From: AP-15 sp963774345
Lineage (GTDB): Bacteria > Pseudomonadota > Alphaproteobacteria > ATCC43930 > CGMCC-115725
Length of the DNA stretch: 64,000 bases
Direction of reading: 5' to 3'
NCBI GenBank assembly: GCA_963774345.1
Contig: CAVZFB010000026.1
Location: 1-64,000 of the forward strand
Positions 37,839 through 47,103 of this stretch are shown piece by piece. Position numbers and translations under genes: made by a program. The notes beneath the pieces were generated by a model. It saw only the letters and a list, made by a program, of their open reading frames with translations, was not told the origin of the DNA and searched no databases. Position 1 is the first letter of the stretch; the number at the start of each line of letters is the position of its first letter.

Positions 37839-38606
37839 CTTCGGCCAGCGCCGCAGCTTGTTCGCGCGTCAGCTTCGAGAAATCCAGCACCGGGTCACCG
37901 CTCGGCGAGGAAGGGAGAGGCCGAGCGGCTTGCCTATGGCGAGCTGCTTGACGAATGGCGCAAGTTGCACGGTCCAAGGTGGCCGACTTGGCAATGCGCC
38001 GGTTGTAATGAGCCGATCGGCGGCCTGTCGGCGCTATTGCTCCCTGACGAATACCGCGTCCACTTCGACGCGGAGCGCGAATGCCTCATTCGCTTTGGTC
38101 GTCGCTGGCGCAGCGAAGCGGTTGCCGCCAAAGTGACGCGTCACATTCCTCTATCGCCGCCCGTATTTCGGTCGCGGGCCCGTTTGATCCCATCCCGACC
38201 GTCGGGATACTAGTGAGGCTTGCCCCGCGCCGTCGTCGTCGGTCGCAGCGTCCCGATGCCGCCAGCGCGTTCACGGTGCACGCGCGGAGATCGCGGGCCA
38301 TGCGTCCGGTGACGCATCTTCACGCGAGCCTCCGCGCGCTCGTCGAGCCAAGCCTCGATCTGCTCGTCGCTCATCGTGTCGAACTCGTCGACGATCTTGT
38401 TGTCGCGCCGCTCGGTGATCCAGCCGAACAGCTTCGCGATGTCCATCAGCGCCGCACGCTTGTCGGCGAGCTTAAATTTTACCTTGCGGACCTCGCGCGC
38501 TCCCTCGCCGCGGCCGTCGACATAGTCATCGACCGTGACTTCGGCCAGCGCCGCAGCTTGTTCGCGCGTCAGCTTCGAGAAATCCAGCACCGGGTCACCG
38601 CTCGGC
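37205..38606. repeat. Tandem duplication, two copies of about 702 bp
   Basis: 37205-37906 and 37907-38606 are nearly identical direct copies. I see two single-base differences: GATT versus ATT near 37443, and an extra CG pair-base near 37800. Each copy contains the 3' part of the zinc-finger gene and the 3' part of the terminase small-subunit gene on the other strand. The junction shares only GGCGAGGAAGG-like bases, so the duplication could have arisen by short-homology slippage. Confidence 0.85.
37509..37900 (-). pseudogene. Terminase small subunit, truncated duplicate
   Basis: This is the C-terminal half of the terminase gene copied by the tandem duplication. It reads GDPVLDFSKLTREQAAALAE, then shifts frame near 37800 after VDGRGEG, and continues to the same end, TTTARGKPH. 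It lacks the N-terminal DNA-binding part, so it is not functional. Confidence 0.75.
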
Positions 38607-38911
38607 CCCACCCGCATATAGTCCATCATGTTGGCGAACCCGATGCGGCCGAGTTCGACCGCGACGCGCTCCTTGGTGATGGCGGTGCGCTCAATGGCGA
38701 GCTTGGTCCCCTCGGCATCGATCTGCTTGCGTTCCTGCAAGATTTCGACGACGCGCTCACGGATACCGGCACGCTGACTTTTGAGCAGTCGGGACGCGCT
38801 CTGAGCAGCGCCCGCCTTAGCAAATCCCGCGTCAATGTAAGCCTGATAAGCCGGCTTGCCTTCAGCTAGCCCGGAGGCAAACCGTTCATATCTCGGATTC
38901 CGCAACGACAT
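38210..38911 (-). CDS. Terminase small subunit (island A)
   Basis: The protein of about 233 residues starts at MSLRNPRYERFASGLAEGKP. The N-terminal Terminase_2 domain has a helix-turn-helix (AYQAYIDAGFAKAGAAQSAS then RLLKSQRAGIRERVVEIL). The middle has YMRVGPSGDPVLDFSKLTRE and FKLADKRAALMDIAKLFGWI as in TerS of phages. A Gly/Thr/Arg-rich tail ends GKPH. It would recognise pac sites and direct packaging. No large terminase is present in the window. The same gene is at 57215-57820, with near-identical N- and C-termini and a different middle. Confidence 0.85.
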   Translation of the reverse strand: MSLRNPRYERFASGLAEGKPAYQAYIDAGFAKAGAAQSASRLLKSQRAGIRERVVEILQERKQIDAEGTKLAIERTAITKERVAVELGRIGFANMMDYMRVGPSGDPVLDFSKLTREQAAALAEVTVDDYVDGRGEGAREVRKVKFKLADKRAALMDIAKLFGWITERRDNKIVDEFDTMSDEQIEAWLDERAEARVKMRHRTHGPRSPRVHRERAGGIGTLRPTTTARGKPH

Positions 38912-39332
38912 GGTTCGCAAATATTAGCACAAAATGAGCGGATCGCTGCGCTCGGCAACGGGTCAGATGCGCGTCTTGCTCATCCCCGTGCGTCCCGGCG
39001 ATGGTCTCCTTTCTGAACTCATAGCCGGGCTGTATTCGACCTGCGGCGGGCTGGTTGGGAGGATCGTCCGCGTCCGCAATCCTGGTGCAGCGGATGGGAC
39101 ATCCTAGCGGTCATCTTGGTGGTCAGGGTTCAATCGGGCGAGTTCGGGCCGGTGCAGCATCAATAGCTTCGTATCCCCCGAACGATATGCTATGGTTGAT
39201 TTTATTGGCCAAGCGATGAGTAACCGTCCCCCTGTTCGCCAATGCGCTTGAATTGCTGTTAGCGATATCGGTATTCGCGACCGAATGTACCCCGCTTGCT
39301 GTAGCTGGCTGAGGATGCGACGGGGGGCTTTG
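38912..39332. other. Intergenic stretch between island A and the biosynthetic cluster
   Basis: The 25-30 bases just upstream of the terminase start (38912-38941) are identical to those upstream of the island B terminase and include TTTTGTGCTAATATTTGCG, a likely promoter and leader. The rest shows no gene. Confidence 0.5.
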
Positions 39333-40217
39333 ATGGATCTATCCGAGCTCCCGCCCGTCTGTCTGACGCGGGCTCTTCCGCAGGCTAGATCCGCCCTCTC
39401 TCGCTCAGATCCGGGGTCCGGCTCCTTGCCCGCAGTAGCGATCTGCCTCTCGATGGGCCTGCATGCACTGGCCGCCATGGGCACGGTGGTCCTGCCCAGG
39501 AGCTGGCCCTGGATGTTCGGCGCGATCGGCCTCAACCACCTCGTCCTCGGCGGTTTCGGGATGTGCCCGCGGAGCCGTCTGCTCGGGCCAAACCTTGTCC
39601 GGCTGCCCGACGCTAGCGCCGTCCGCGGCGAGGTGGCCCTGACCTTCGATGACGGGCCAGATCCGCGGGTCACACCTTTGGTGCTCGATCTGCTCGATCG
39701 CTACGGCGCCCGGGCGAGCTTTTTCTGCATCGGTCGCAGCGCGAATGCATACCCGGACCTTGTGCGGGAGATTGCGACCCGCGGTCACTTCGTGGAGAAT
39801 CACAGCCAGAACCATCCCAAGGCGTTCGCCTGCTACCCGCCCGCACTCCTCATGCGCGAGGTGCGTCAGGCCCAGGAGACGATCGCCTGGATCACAGAGC
39901 GGAGTCCGCGCTTCTTCCGACCGCCGGCCGGGCTTCGTAGCCCGTTGCTCGATGCGGTGGTGAGACGGCTCGGGCTGCGCCATACGTCCTGGACCCGTCG
40001 CGGCTTCGACACGTTGAGCGGCGATGGGGTGACAGTGCTCCGCCGGCTGACCCACGGCTTGGCCGGGGGAGATGTGCTGCTGCTGCATGACGGCGGCAGC
40101 ATAAGGACGAGGCAGGGGCAGCCCGTCGTGCTCGCCGTGTTGCCGGCGCTCCTGGACCGGATTGCCGCCTCTGGACTGCGGTCCGTGCCGCTAGCAGCGG
40201 CGCTGGGGGTCGGCTGA
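39333..40217 (+). CDS. Polysaccharide deacetylase family protein
   Basis: The protein of about 294 residues starts at ATG 39333 (GACGGGGGGCTTTG upstream). An N-terminal hydrophobic segment anchors it. The NodB homology domain has ALTFDDGPDPR (catalytic Asp-Asp), FFCIGRSA, HFVENHSQNHP (zinc His-x3-His type), RFFRPPAGLR and DVLLLHDGG. It would remove acetyl groups from sugar or related substrates. It is divergent from, and next to, the aryl-polyene-like cluster. Deacetylases or glycosyl-related proteins accompany some clusters of this type. Confidence 0.85.
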   Translation: MDLSELPPVCLTRALPQARSALSRSDPGSGSLPAVAICLSMGLHALAAMGTVVLPRSWPWMFGAIGLNHLVLGGFGMCPRSRLLGPNLVRLPDASAVRGEVALTFDDGPDPRVTPLVLDLLDRYGARASFFCIGRSANAYPDLVREIATRGHFVENHSQNHPKAFACYPPALLMREVRQAQETIAWITERSPRFFRPPAGLRSPLLDAVVRRLGLRHTSWTRRGFDTLSGDGVTVLRRLTHGLAGGDVLLLHDGGSIRTRQGQPVVLAVLPALLDRIAASGLRSVPLAAALGVG

Positions 40218-40628
40218 AAAGGTTGTCGCGGAAGGCAAAAGGCGTTGCGCCTCACGCACAGAACTCTGACCGCGACAGATCCAGATGCAAGCTCCCTACG
40301 CACCGTCAATGCCAGCCAGCGCGCGTTCCTGACTTTCTCGCAACCCGACAGCCTTGACGAAAACTAGCGTCCGCCTTGCACAGCATCCGCCATCGTGTCT
40401 CGCCATACATCCAACTTGATTTACCTCGGTCCCGCCAACTCGCGCGTGTGGATCCTTGCCCGGGTATGGCGCGCGCTGCGGCAACACGCAACCGGCGACG
40501 AGCCCCCGCCCCAGTGCACGCGGACGTCATCGACATTGGCTAAAAAAAGTAAACCGAACCGCAAGCCATGGCGCCTTGAGCGCACAGGCAGTCGAAATCA
40601 ACGCGCGATATAAGTCGCGGAGAGCTTA
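40218..40628. other. Gene-free stretch
   Basis: No supported gene between the deacetylase and the convergent acyltransferase gene. Confidence 0.4.
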
Positions 40629-41397
40629 TTATACGTGATCATGAGTGTCAGCAGCTGCAGCCAACTCATGGTCGAAATAGACTTCTAGTTCAGCAACGAA
40701 GGCGTGAACCTCACCCTTCACTTCGAAGCGGTCGCCGAGGCGCGCCCGAAAGGCCAACGGCAACGCCGGCTTCCGGAACAGCGGCCATCCCTTTCCTAGA
40801 TAGGGGGAGGCGGCTTCGATAAACACGGCCTGAACTGGAACGCCGGCCACCTTCGCCATCAACGCGAAGCCTGGCTTGAGCGGGTCAAGCGGCGCATGGA
40901 CGGTACGACTGCCTTCCGGGAAGATCAATACAGCGTGGCCCCCACGCAATTCCTCTATACCTAGCCTGACCAACCTCAATGGCGTGTCGCTGCGGATATA
41001 CGACGCCAATCGGACGGCGCCTCCGAGGAACCAGTTATCCCAAAGACTCTGCCTTTGTAATGCAAACCACCCGTGGCAAGCGTGAAAGCACCAGAACGGC
41101 GTCCAACAAGGAAGGGTGGTTTGACGCGATCACCAGCCCCCTTTCGCACCTCAGCGCATCGAGCGCACCGATATCGCAACGGAAGACGCCGAAGAATTGC
41201 ATCAAGGCAATGAAACACCGGAATCCAGCCATGATCATGAACTGCCCAAGCGGCGCACGCAGGCGGTGGGGCAGCAGAATGTTCAACGCGCCTGCGAGAA
41301 AGCTCCACAGTAGGCTGCTCAGGCCAAATATTATAAGAGCGCTGTAGAACAGCCCGTACTCGGCAATCCGGCGCGCACCACTCGACGTCAGAGCCAT
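40629..41397 (-). pseudogene. PlsC-type acyltransferase, one frameshift
   Basis: From ATG 41395-41397 the protein has an N-terminal membrane helix pair and the acyltransferase motif SNHPSLLDAV (NHx4D). The frame shifts near 41035, where one extra T breaks KAESLWDNW. It continues as FLGGAVRLASYIRSDTPLRL, with the second motif FPEGSRT and VAGVPVQAVFIEA. The joined length is about 255 residues. Lyso-phospholipid acyltransferases of this kind are part of aryl polyene clusters, where they help to attach the polyene to a lipid or glycolipid. Confidence 0.8.
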
Positions 41398-41576
41398 CGT
41401 GCTAGGGGGTCGGCGCTTGAATTGATCTGAGAAAAGGGTTGCACAGTCCCCTCGCCCCTATTGACCATCGCCAGACGAGAGACAGCGGGTGAGAAAAAGC
41501 CCTCTACGAGAAGCGGTGCGTTCGCTCCAACGACGTGCTATGTCGGGTTGCAGTGTCATTGAACCCCAGCGGACAG

Positions 41577-42340
41577 ATGAGTCAACACGCGAATTCTGAT
41601 TGCATTCAGCCCCATCCGCCGTTGCTGGGCTACCACACCTCGGCTGTGGCACGCGCTGACGGTCATTCGCACGCTGTTCAATCGCACTGCAGCGCAGTAC
41701 GATCAAATCAACTGCATCTTCTCGCTCGGTTCGGGCGCGTGGTATCGCCGACGAGCGCTCATCGAAGCCGGGTTGCAGCCGGACCTGCAGGTCCTTGACG
41801 TCGCAGTGGGCACTGGGCTCGTCGCGCGAGAGGCGGCGCGAATCTGCGGCGCGGCATGCCGCGTGACCGGTCTCGACGTGAGCGAAACATGCTCGCGATA
41901 GCCCGCCGCTCTCTTGGTATCCCAGTCATCCAGGGACGTGCGGAAAACTTGCCGGTCGCTGATGCGAGCATGGACTTTGTCACCATGGGCTATGCGTTGC
42001 GCCACGTTGAAGATCTTGCGGCGACGTTCCGCGAGTTCCGGCGTGTACTGCGGCCCGGTGGGAGGGTGCTTATACTGGAGATCAGCCGGCCCGTTAGCGC
42101 TCCCGCGCGAACCCTTGCCCAGCTCTATTTCCGGCAGCTCGTTCCGGCGGTGTGCCGCCTGCTCTCTGCAGGCGAAGAGGCACGCGATCTGATGCGCTAC
42201 TACTGGGATACGATCGAAGCTTGCGTTCCCCCGCCGGTCATCCTGGCGGCACTTGCCGGGGCGGGGTTCGAAAGCCGATTCCTGCGACACCGCGCTTGGC
42301 CTCTTTCGCGCTTACGAGGCGCGAAAGCTGGACGTGGCCG
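41577..42340 (+). pseudogene. UbiE-type SAM-dependent methyltransferase, three frameshifts
   Basis: The protein starts near MSQHANSDCIQPHPPLLGYH and includes FNRTAAQYDQINCIFSLGSG, VLDVAVGTGLVAREAA (SAM motif I), QGRAENLPVADASMDFVTMG and LRPGGRVLILEISRP. These are UbiE/COQ5-type motifs. The frame shifts near 41665, 41885 and 42285. The 3' end, near GLFRAYEARK, is uncertain and may overlap the convergent DUF3060 gene. A methyltransferase modifies the aromatic head in several aryl polyenes; that role here is an inference. Confidence 0.7.
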
Positions 42341-42733
42341 GATCCCGGCTGACGGCGCGGTCAGCCCTGTTCCGGATGGAAGGTATTGCCTCGGTATTGC
42401 TCTTGAGCAACCGCGGCCTCGCACCGGGGGCGATCTGGTGCCATGTCACGTCGTTATGGGCGCCCGTGATCTCAATCGTCGCGTCGGCCCAACTTCGATG
42501 TCGATGTCGTTGTGCTCGCCTGCGACCCTAACATATCTGCATGCACCCTTTAGAGTGATGTCGGTGTGGTTACCCGTTAACAGAATCGGTTGGGTTGCGC
42601 ACGGAATTTGCTGCGTGACATGCGAATCGGAATAGATCAGCCAGCCATTCTGCTGAACAGGGGTAGGGGGAGCAGCCCAGACCGAGAAAGAGATCGCCCC
42701 GCCAAGGAGCGCTGTGAGCGTTACGGTGCGCAT
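42312..42733 (-). pseudogene. DUF3060 domain protein, one frameshift
   Basis: The protein starts MRTVTLTALLGGAISFSVWA with a signal peptide. The DUF3060 repeats are visible as LLTGNHTDITLKGACRYVRV then AGEHNDIDIEVGP. The frame shifts near 42485 and continues as TIEITGAHNDVTWHQIAPGA. DUF3060 proteins are small exported proteins of unknown role. It is unusual inside such a cluster. Confidence 0.6.
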
Positions 42734-42760
42734 TCTATTTGCCCGAGTATCACTCAGCAT

Positions 42761-43214
42761 ATGTCACGTGCAGGGTCTCGGCAAGCTCGCTTTTGCCGGT
42801 GTGGCTGGCTCGTGATCTTCGGGCCTTCTAGCACGTGATCTGTCATGTTCTAGAAACCTTCGAAAAGGAAGCAGGAGATGGGCCGGGCGACATCTGGGTG
42901 ACACCGCCCAACGCTCAGCACGTACCACCAACGAGCGGACGATTGACGCGCCACAACTATCGGCCAACCTCACGCGTCAGTAAGACGTCCGGCTTCGTCA
43001 GCACTGAACCGAACGCCAATGAGCAGGTCGCCGAGCTGCCCGGCTGATCTGGATGATCGAGCGCCGAAGCGGCTGCTCACCGGCAGGCGGCCAGTCGGGA
43101 TTGGGCACGGGCGACTCCGACTACGTCCGCCAAGAGCTTTTAAATGCATCCAAGCACTGGCACAACGCGGCGGAACATGTTATAAGCGGAGGAGCCGAAC
43201 GGAGGGATCACGAC
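42761..43214. other. Region upstream of the ACP gene
   Basis: No supported gene. It lies upstream of the ACP gene, so the promoter of the main biosynthetic operon probably lies here. Confidence 0.4.
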
Positions 43215-43490
43215 ATGAGTCATCCGATCTCTAGGACGGCTCAAGAAGCCGAACTTGCGCGACTGATTGTAGCGGCGCTAAACCTCGAAGTTCGGGCTAA
43301 CGAAATTGATCCAGAGGCTCCTCTTTACGGAGAGGGGTTGGGGCTCGACTCGATAGACATGCTCGAAATCGCTCTCGTCGTGTCGAAGGAGTTCGGCGTC
43401 AAACTTCGTGCCAACGACGAGAACAACGAAAAGATCTTCAGCTCGCTGCGGAGTCTAAATCTTTACATCCGTCAAAATCAGGTGGACTAA
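43215..43490 (+). CDS. Acyl carrier protein of the polyene-like cluster
   Basis: The 91-residue protein starts at ATG 43215 (CGGAGGGATCACGAC). It has the ACP fold with the phosphopantetheine Ser in GLGLDSIDMLEIAL and LYGEGLGL before it. The ending FSSLRSLNLYIRQ is like the dedicated ACPs of aryl polyene clusters rather than the housekeeping AcpP. It would carry the growing polyene. Only one ACP is seen; clusters of this type often have two. Confidence 0.85.
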   Translation: MSHPISRTAQEAELARLIVAALNLEVRANEIDPEAPLYGEGLGLDSIDMLEIALVVSKEFGVKLRANDENNEKIFSSLRSLNLYIRQNQVD

Positions 43491-43730
43491 ATTTTTTGGC
43501 TTCTTCAGACAAGTCTATTTCCGCTTACCCCGAGGTGAGAAGCTACCTGCCCCGCGCGTCGCGTTCAGCGTTTCGATCGAGACCCTGTCAAGGACCCTGG
43601 TCTTCGCGCGTAAGATCACCGTTCCTCGACATATCCGTCATAGCACGTTGTACATCGCCTCCTCACATTTGTTTTTGTTGCGTAGCAGAGCAGGTCTATG
43701 GGTTTCCTTCTATCGGCCTAGCTAGCCTAA

Positions 43731-43886
43731 CAGGTTGCGGAAAAGTGCTCATTTTGGAAAAATCGGACACGAAACAGCCTCTGTCCCGGAATTTTGATCA
43801 CATTAAATCAATGGGTCACGGACCTTCCCCAGGCAGCCCGTCAATGGAAAACGAAAGTACGATCAACGGACTTTTCCCGCAGCCTG
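43731..43886. mobile_element. MITE-like element, about 155 bp
   Basis: The ends form an imperfect inverted repeat: CAGGTTGCGGAAAAG at the left and CAGGCTGCGGGAAAAG on the opposite strand at the right. Both are flanked by CTAGCTAG, which may be a target-site duplication. There is no gene inside. The stretch is lower in GC than its neighbours. It sits between the ACP and ligase genes and may affect their co-transcription. Confidence 0.5.
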
Positions 43887-43926
43887 CTAGCTAGGACCGG
43901 ATCCTGGCACGCCACTCTGGTCATTC

Positions 43927-45589
43927 ATGACTGCGCTCTTCGCGCTGCTCCTTCATGAGCATCCCGCCGCAATCGTCGCTCGCGACCGGGGACGGGCGAT
44001 CACGACGGCGGAGTTCCTCGGCGATGTTGCAGCTCTCGCGCCGCAGCTCCCCGCGCGTCCCCACGTAATCAATTTATGCACAAATAGATATCGCTTCTCG
44101 GTCGGTCTAGCGGCGGCTTTATCGCGCAAGCTCATCACCCTGTTGCCGCCGAACGACAAGGCTTTCGTCCTCGCTGAACTCGCCGCCGATTTCCCGGACC
44201 TCTTTTGCCTATATGACAACGTACCGCCCGACGCGGCAATCGAAATCGTTCGCGTTTCCCAGCGATCTCCCGGGTAGTTCGACACACACGGTTCCCGCCT
44301 TCTCGGCGAGCCAACCTGCGATCGTGCTCTTCACCTCAGGATCAACGGGCCGGTCAATGCCGCAGGTCAAATCCTGGGGTACCTTGGTTATAAGTGCGCG
44401 TGCGGCGGGCCGTCGTCTGCTGGCCGCGTCCCTGCGTGGCGGCACTGTATTCGGGACGGTGCCGCACCAGCACAGCTACGGCCTCGAATCGACTGTGCTG
44501 CTAGCTTTACAAAACCACCTTGCATTTGACGCTAACCGGCTCTTCTACCCGAGTGACATCACTGCAGCTCTTGCCGCGGCGCCAAGGCCACGCATCCTGG
44601 TGTCAACCCCGATCCATCTCCGTACTCTGCTTGCCGACTCCGACAATCTGGCCCGCACCGACCTGGTGCTATCGGCAACTGCCCCCTTGAGCGCGCAACT
44701 CGCCGCCGCCGTGGAGGCGAGTTTCCGAGCCCCGCTCATCGAGATTTATGGATGCTCCGAAGCAGGCCAAGTCGCCACGCGGCGCACCGTCGAGACGGAG
44801 GTCTGGCGCTGTCTCGACGGGATCTCCATCGTGCAAGACGAACGCGGCACATGGGCGCGCTCCGATGCGGCAACCGGCCCGGTCGAGACACCAACACTGC
44901 TCGGTGACGAGATTACCCTGTGCGCCCGCAACACCTTCCTGTTGCGCGGGCGGCTCGCCGATCTCATCTGTGTCGCCGGCAAGCGCACTTCTCTCGCCTA
45001 TCTCAACCATCAGCTCACCGCAATCGAGGGCGTCCGCGACGGTGTCTTTTTGATGCCTGAGGAAGACGCCGAGAAGACCATGCGCCTAGTAGCGTTCGCG
45101 GTCGCACCCGATCTTTCTCGCGATGTCATCCTTGCCGCCTTGAGCCGGCGCATCGACGCCGCCTTCATGCCGCGCCCGCTTTTTCTAGTGGACGAGCTGC
45201 CACGCAGCCCGTTAGGCAAGCTGCCGCGCGCGGCTCTCCGAAGGCTTGCGATGGAGATGGGGGCAGTGACTGACAGCAGGAGAGAAGTCGAACACCAAAT
45301 TCCGGTGGACCATCCTACTTGTGCCGGTCACTTTCCGGGTAATCCGATCATCCCTGGCGCCGTCCTCCTCGACGAGGTGCTGCGCGCGGTGGCAAAGCGA
45401 TGCAAGCATGCAGCCGGCCCCTGCGCAATAAGGCAAGTAAAATTCTTGCGGCCGGTGCGCCCTGGAGACCGGCTTCTCATCCGCTGGACCGCGGTGAGGG
45501 AGGAGAAGATTCAGTTCGAATGTTTGCTGTACGGCACAGAGCAACCCGCACTCACCGGTACTCTGGAGATCGGTCGGCCGAGGCAGTGA
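43927..45589 (+). pseudogene. AMP-ligase fused to a 3-hydroxyacyl-ACP dehydratase domain, one frameshift
   Basis: The first 115 codons from ATG 43927 are the N-terminus of an acyl-adenylating enzyme. The frame shifts near 44262 and continues with VLFTSGSTGRSMP (A3 loop), EIYGCSEAGQVATRR, RLADLICVAGKR (A8) and LPRSPLGKLPR with the catalytic Lys. A hot-dog dehydratase domain follows at the C-terminus: VDHPTCAGHFPGNPIIPG with the catalytic His, and RQVKFLRPVRPGDRL. The ligase would load the aromatic starter on the ACP, and the dehydratase would act on the extended chain. In many clusters these are separate proteins. Joined length is about 553 residues. Confidence 0.8.
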
Positions 45590-46498
45590 CGGAGCCGAGC
45601 GCCGCGATCGAATGGCCCGACCAGGAGGGGCGCCACGAGCGCGGTGCCATTCCGGTCATCAGCCTATTCGCCTCGATCGCGCTCATGCTCGGCAGGCCCG
45701 CTGCGCGATGGCTGCTATACCCGATCTGCCTTTATTTCTTGATCTTCTCCGGCCGCTCGCGCGACGCCTCGCGGGACTACCTTGCTCGCGTGTTCGGCCG
45801 TACCCCGGGCATCGTCGATCTTTTTCGGCACTATTATTGTTTTGCCGCCTGTGTTCTCGACCGTGTGTATCTCCTTAACAACCGTCTCGATCTCCTCGAT
45901 CTCGCCATTCACGGTGAGAACGTCGTCCTCGACGTGGCCCGCAGCGGTTCGGGCTGCTTTCTCCTAGGCGCACATATTGGCAGTTTCGAAGTTTTGCGTG
46001 CGGTAGGGCGGCGCCAGCCGAAGTGTCGGCATCAGCATGGTGATGCGCGAGGAGAATGCCCGCAAAATTAATTCTGTGCTGAACGCAATCAGCCCCGACC
46101 TCGCGATAGATGTGATTAGTCTTGGCCGGTCCAACTCGTTATTGGAGGTGGAAGAGAGGCTGTGCGATGGGCATTTCGTCGGGGTCCTCGCCGATCGCGG
46201 GTCAGGCAGCGAGGCCGAAGTCCGTCTTCCATTCCTCGGCACGCCGGCCGCTTTCCCGGTCGGGCCGTTCCGGATGATGGCTGTGCTCGATCGGCCGGTG
46301 GTCTTGATGTTTGGTCTATATCGCGGCGGCCGCCGCTATGACATCTATTTCGAGCGCCTGATCGACCTTGGCACGCCCGCAGTGCGACCGCGCGCCAAGA
46401 TGGTCGAGGCCGCTATGCGACGCTATGTAGAGCGCCTTGAGCACTATTGCCGCTTGGCACCGTACAATTGGTTCAATTTCTATCGCTTCTGGAATTGA
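45586..46498 (+). pseudogene. LpxL-like lysophospholipid acyltransferase, one frameshift
   Basis: The GTG at 45586 overlaps the stop of the ligase gene (GTGA). The protein has a membrane helix (RWLLYPICLYFLIFSG) and the LpxL/HtrB-type acyltransferase pattern: HRYYxF-like LFRHYYCFAACVLDRV, LLGAHIGSFEVLRAVG with the catalytic His/Glu motif, and GVLADRGSGSE and LPFLGTPAAFPVGPFRMM. The frame shifts near 46025. Joined length is about 303 residues. Such acyltransferases, often joined to a glycosyltransferase in aryl polyene clusters, would link the polyene to a lipid carrier. Confidence 0.8.
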
Positions 46499-46499
46499 G

Positions 46500-47103
46500 A
46501 TGCGTTTGCCACTAATCATCCTGACGGTCCTGGCAGCATTCGCCATCGTAGTGTCAGGGCAGGGCAGGAACCTGTCCCCAGCATCCGCCGGCTCGGGTCT
46601 CTCCCAACTCATGACGGCGATGCAGCAGGTGAAAGCCGCAAACGCGTTGTTCGTCGAGCGCCGCTACCTGAGCATGCTTAGCCGGCCGATCGAAACCTCG
46701 GGCAGACTCTCCTATTTTGCTCCCGACAAGTTGCGCAAGCAGACGCTGTCGCCGACAGCTGGGCTTCTTATCGTCGATGGCGGCAAGCTTACGATCGAGG
46801 AGGGACCTGGGGGTAACAGCCGCACGCTCTCCTTAGAGGAGTATCCGCAGTTGGGCGCCCTGGTGGAAGCTATCCGTGCTACTCTCGCCGGCGACCTCCC
46901 GTCCCTCAGGCGCTATTTCGATGTGAGTTCTCACCGGCGTTCCGGCGGATTGGCAGCTGCGACTTGAGCCTCAGAGTAGCCGTCTTCGCGATTTCATTAC
47001 GTCGATTTTCATAGGCGGAAGCGAGCACGAAATCCGCAGCGTCGAGACCACGGAAGGCGATGGCGATCACTCGGAGATGAGCGTCGTCGCAGACCACCGG
47101 TGA
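46500..47103 (+). pseudogene. LolA-like outer-membrane lipoprotein carrier, one frameshift
   Basis: ATG 46500 follows the acyltransferase stop by one base. The product has a signal helix and the LolA-like pattern LSQLMTAMQQVKAANALFVE, PIETSGRLSYFAPDKLRKQT and LLIVDGGKLTIEEG. The frame shifts near 46930 and continues as DWQLRLEPQSSRLRDFITSI and GGSEHEIRSVETTEGDGDHS to a TGA at 47101-47103. LolA-like proteins in aryl polyene clusters are thought to carry the product across the periplasm. Joined length is about 200 residues. Confidence 0.8.

Noticed and set aside
37675..38869. Plus-strand frames of 153 and 262 codons in the duplicated region
   Set aside because: They are antisense to the terminase small subunit and its partial copy.
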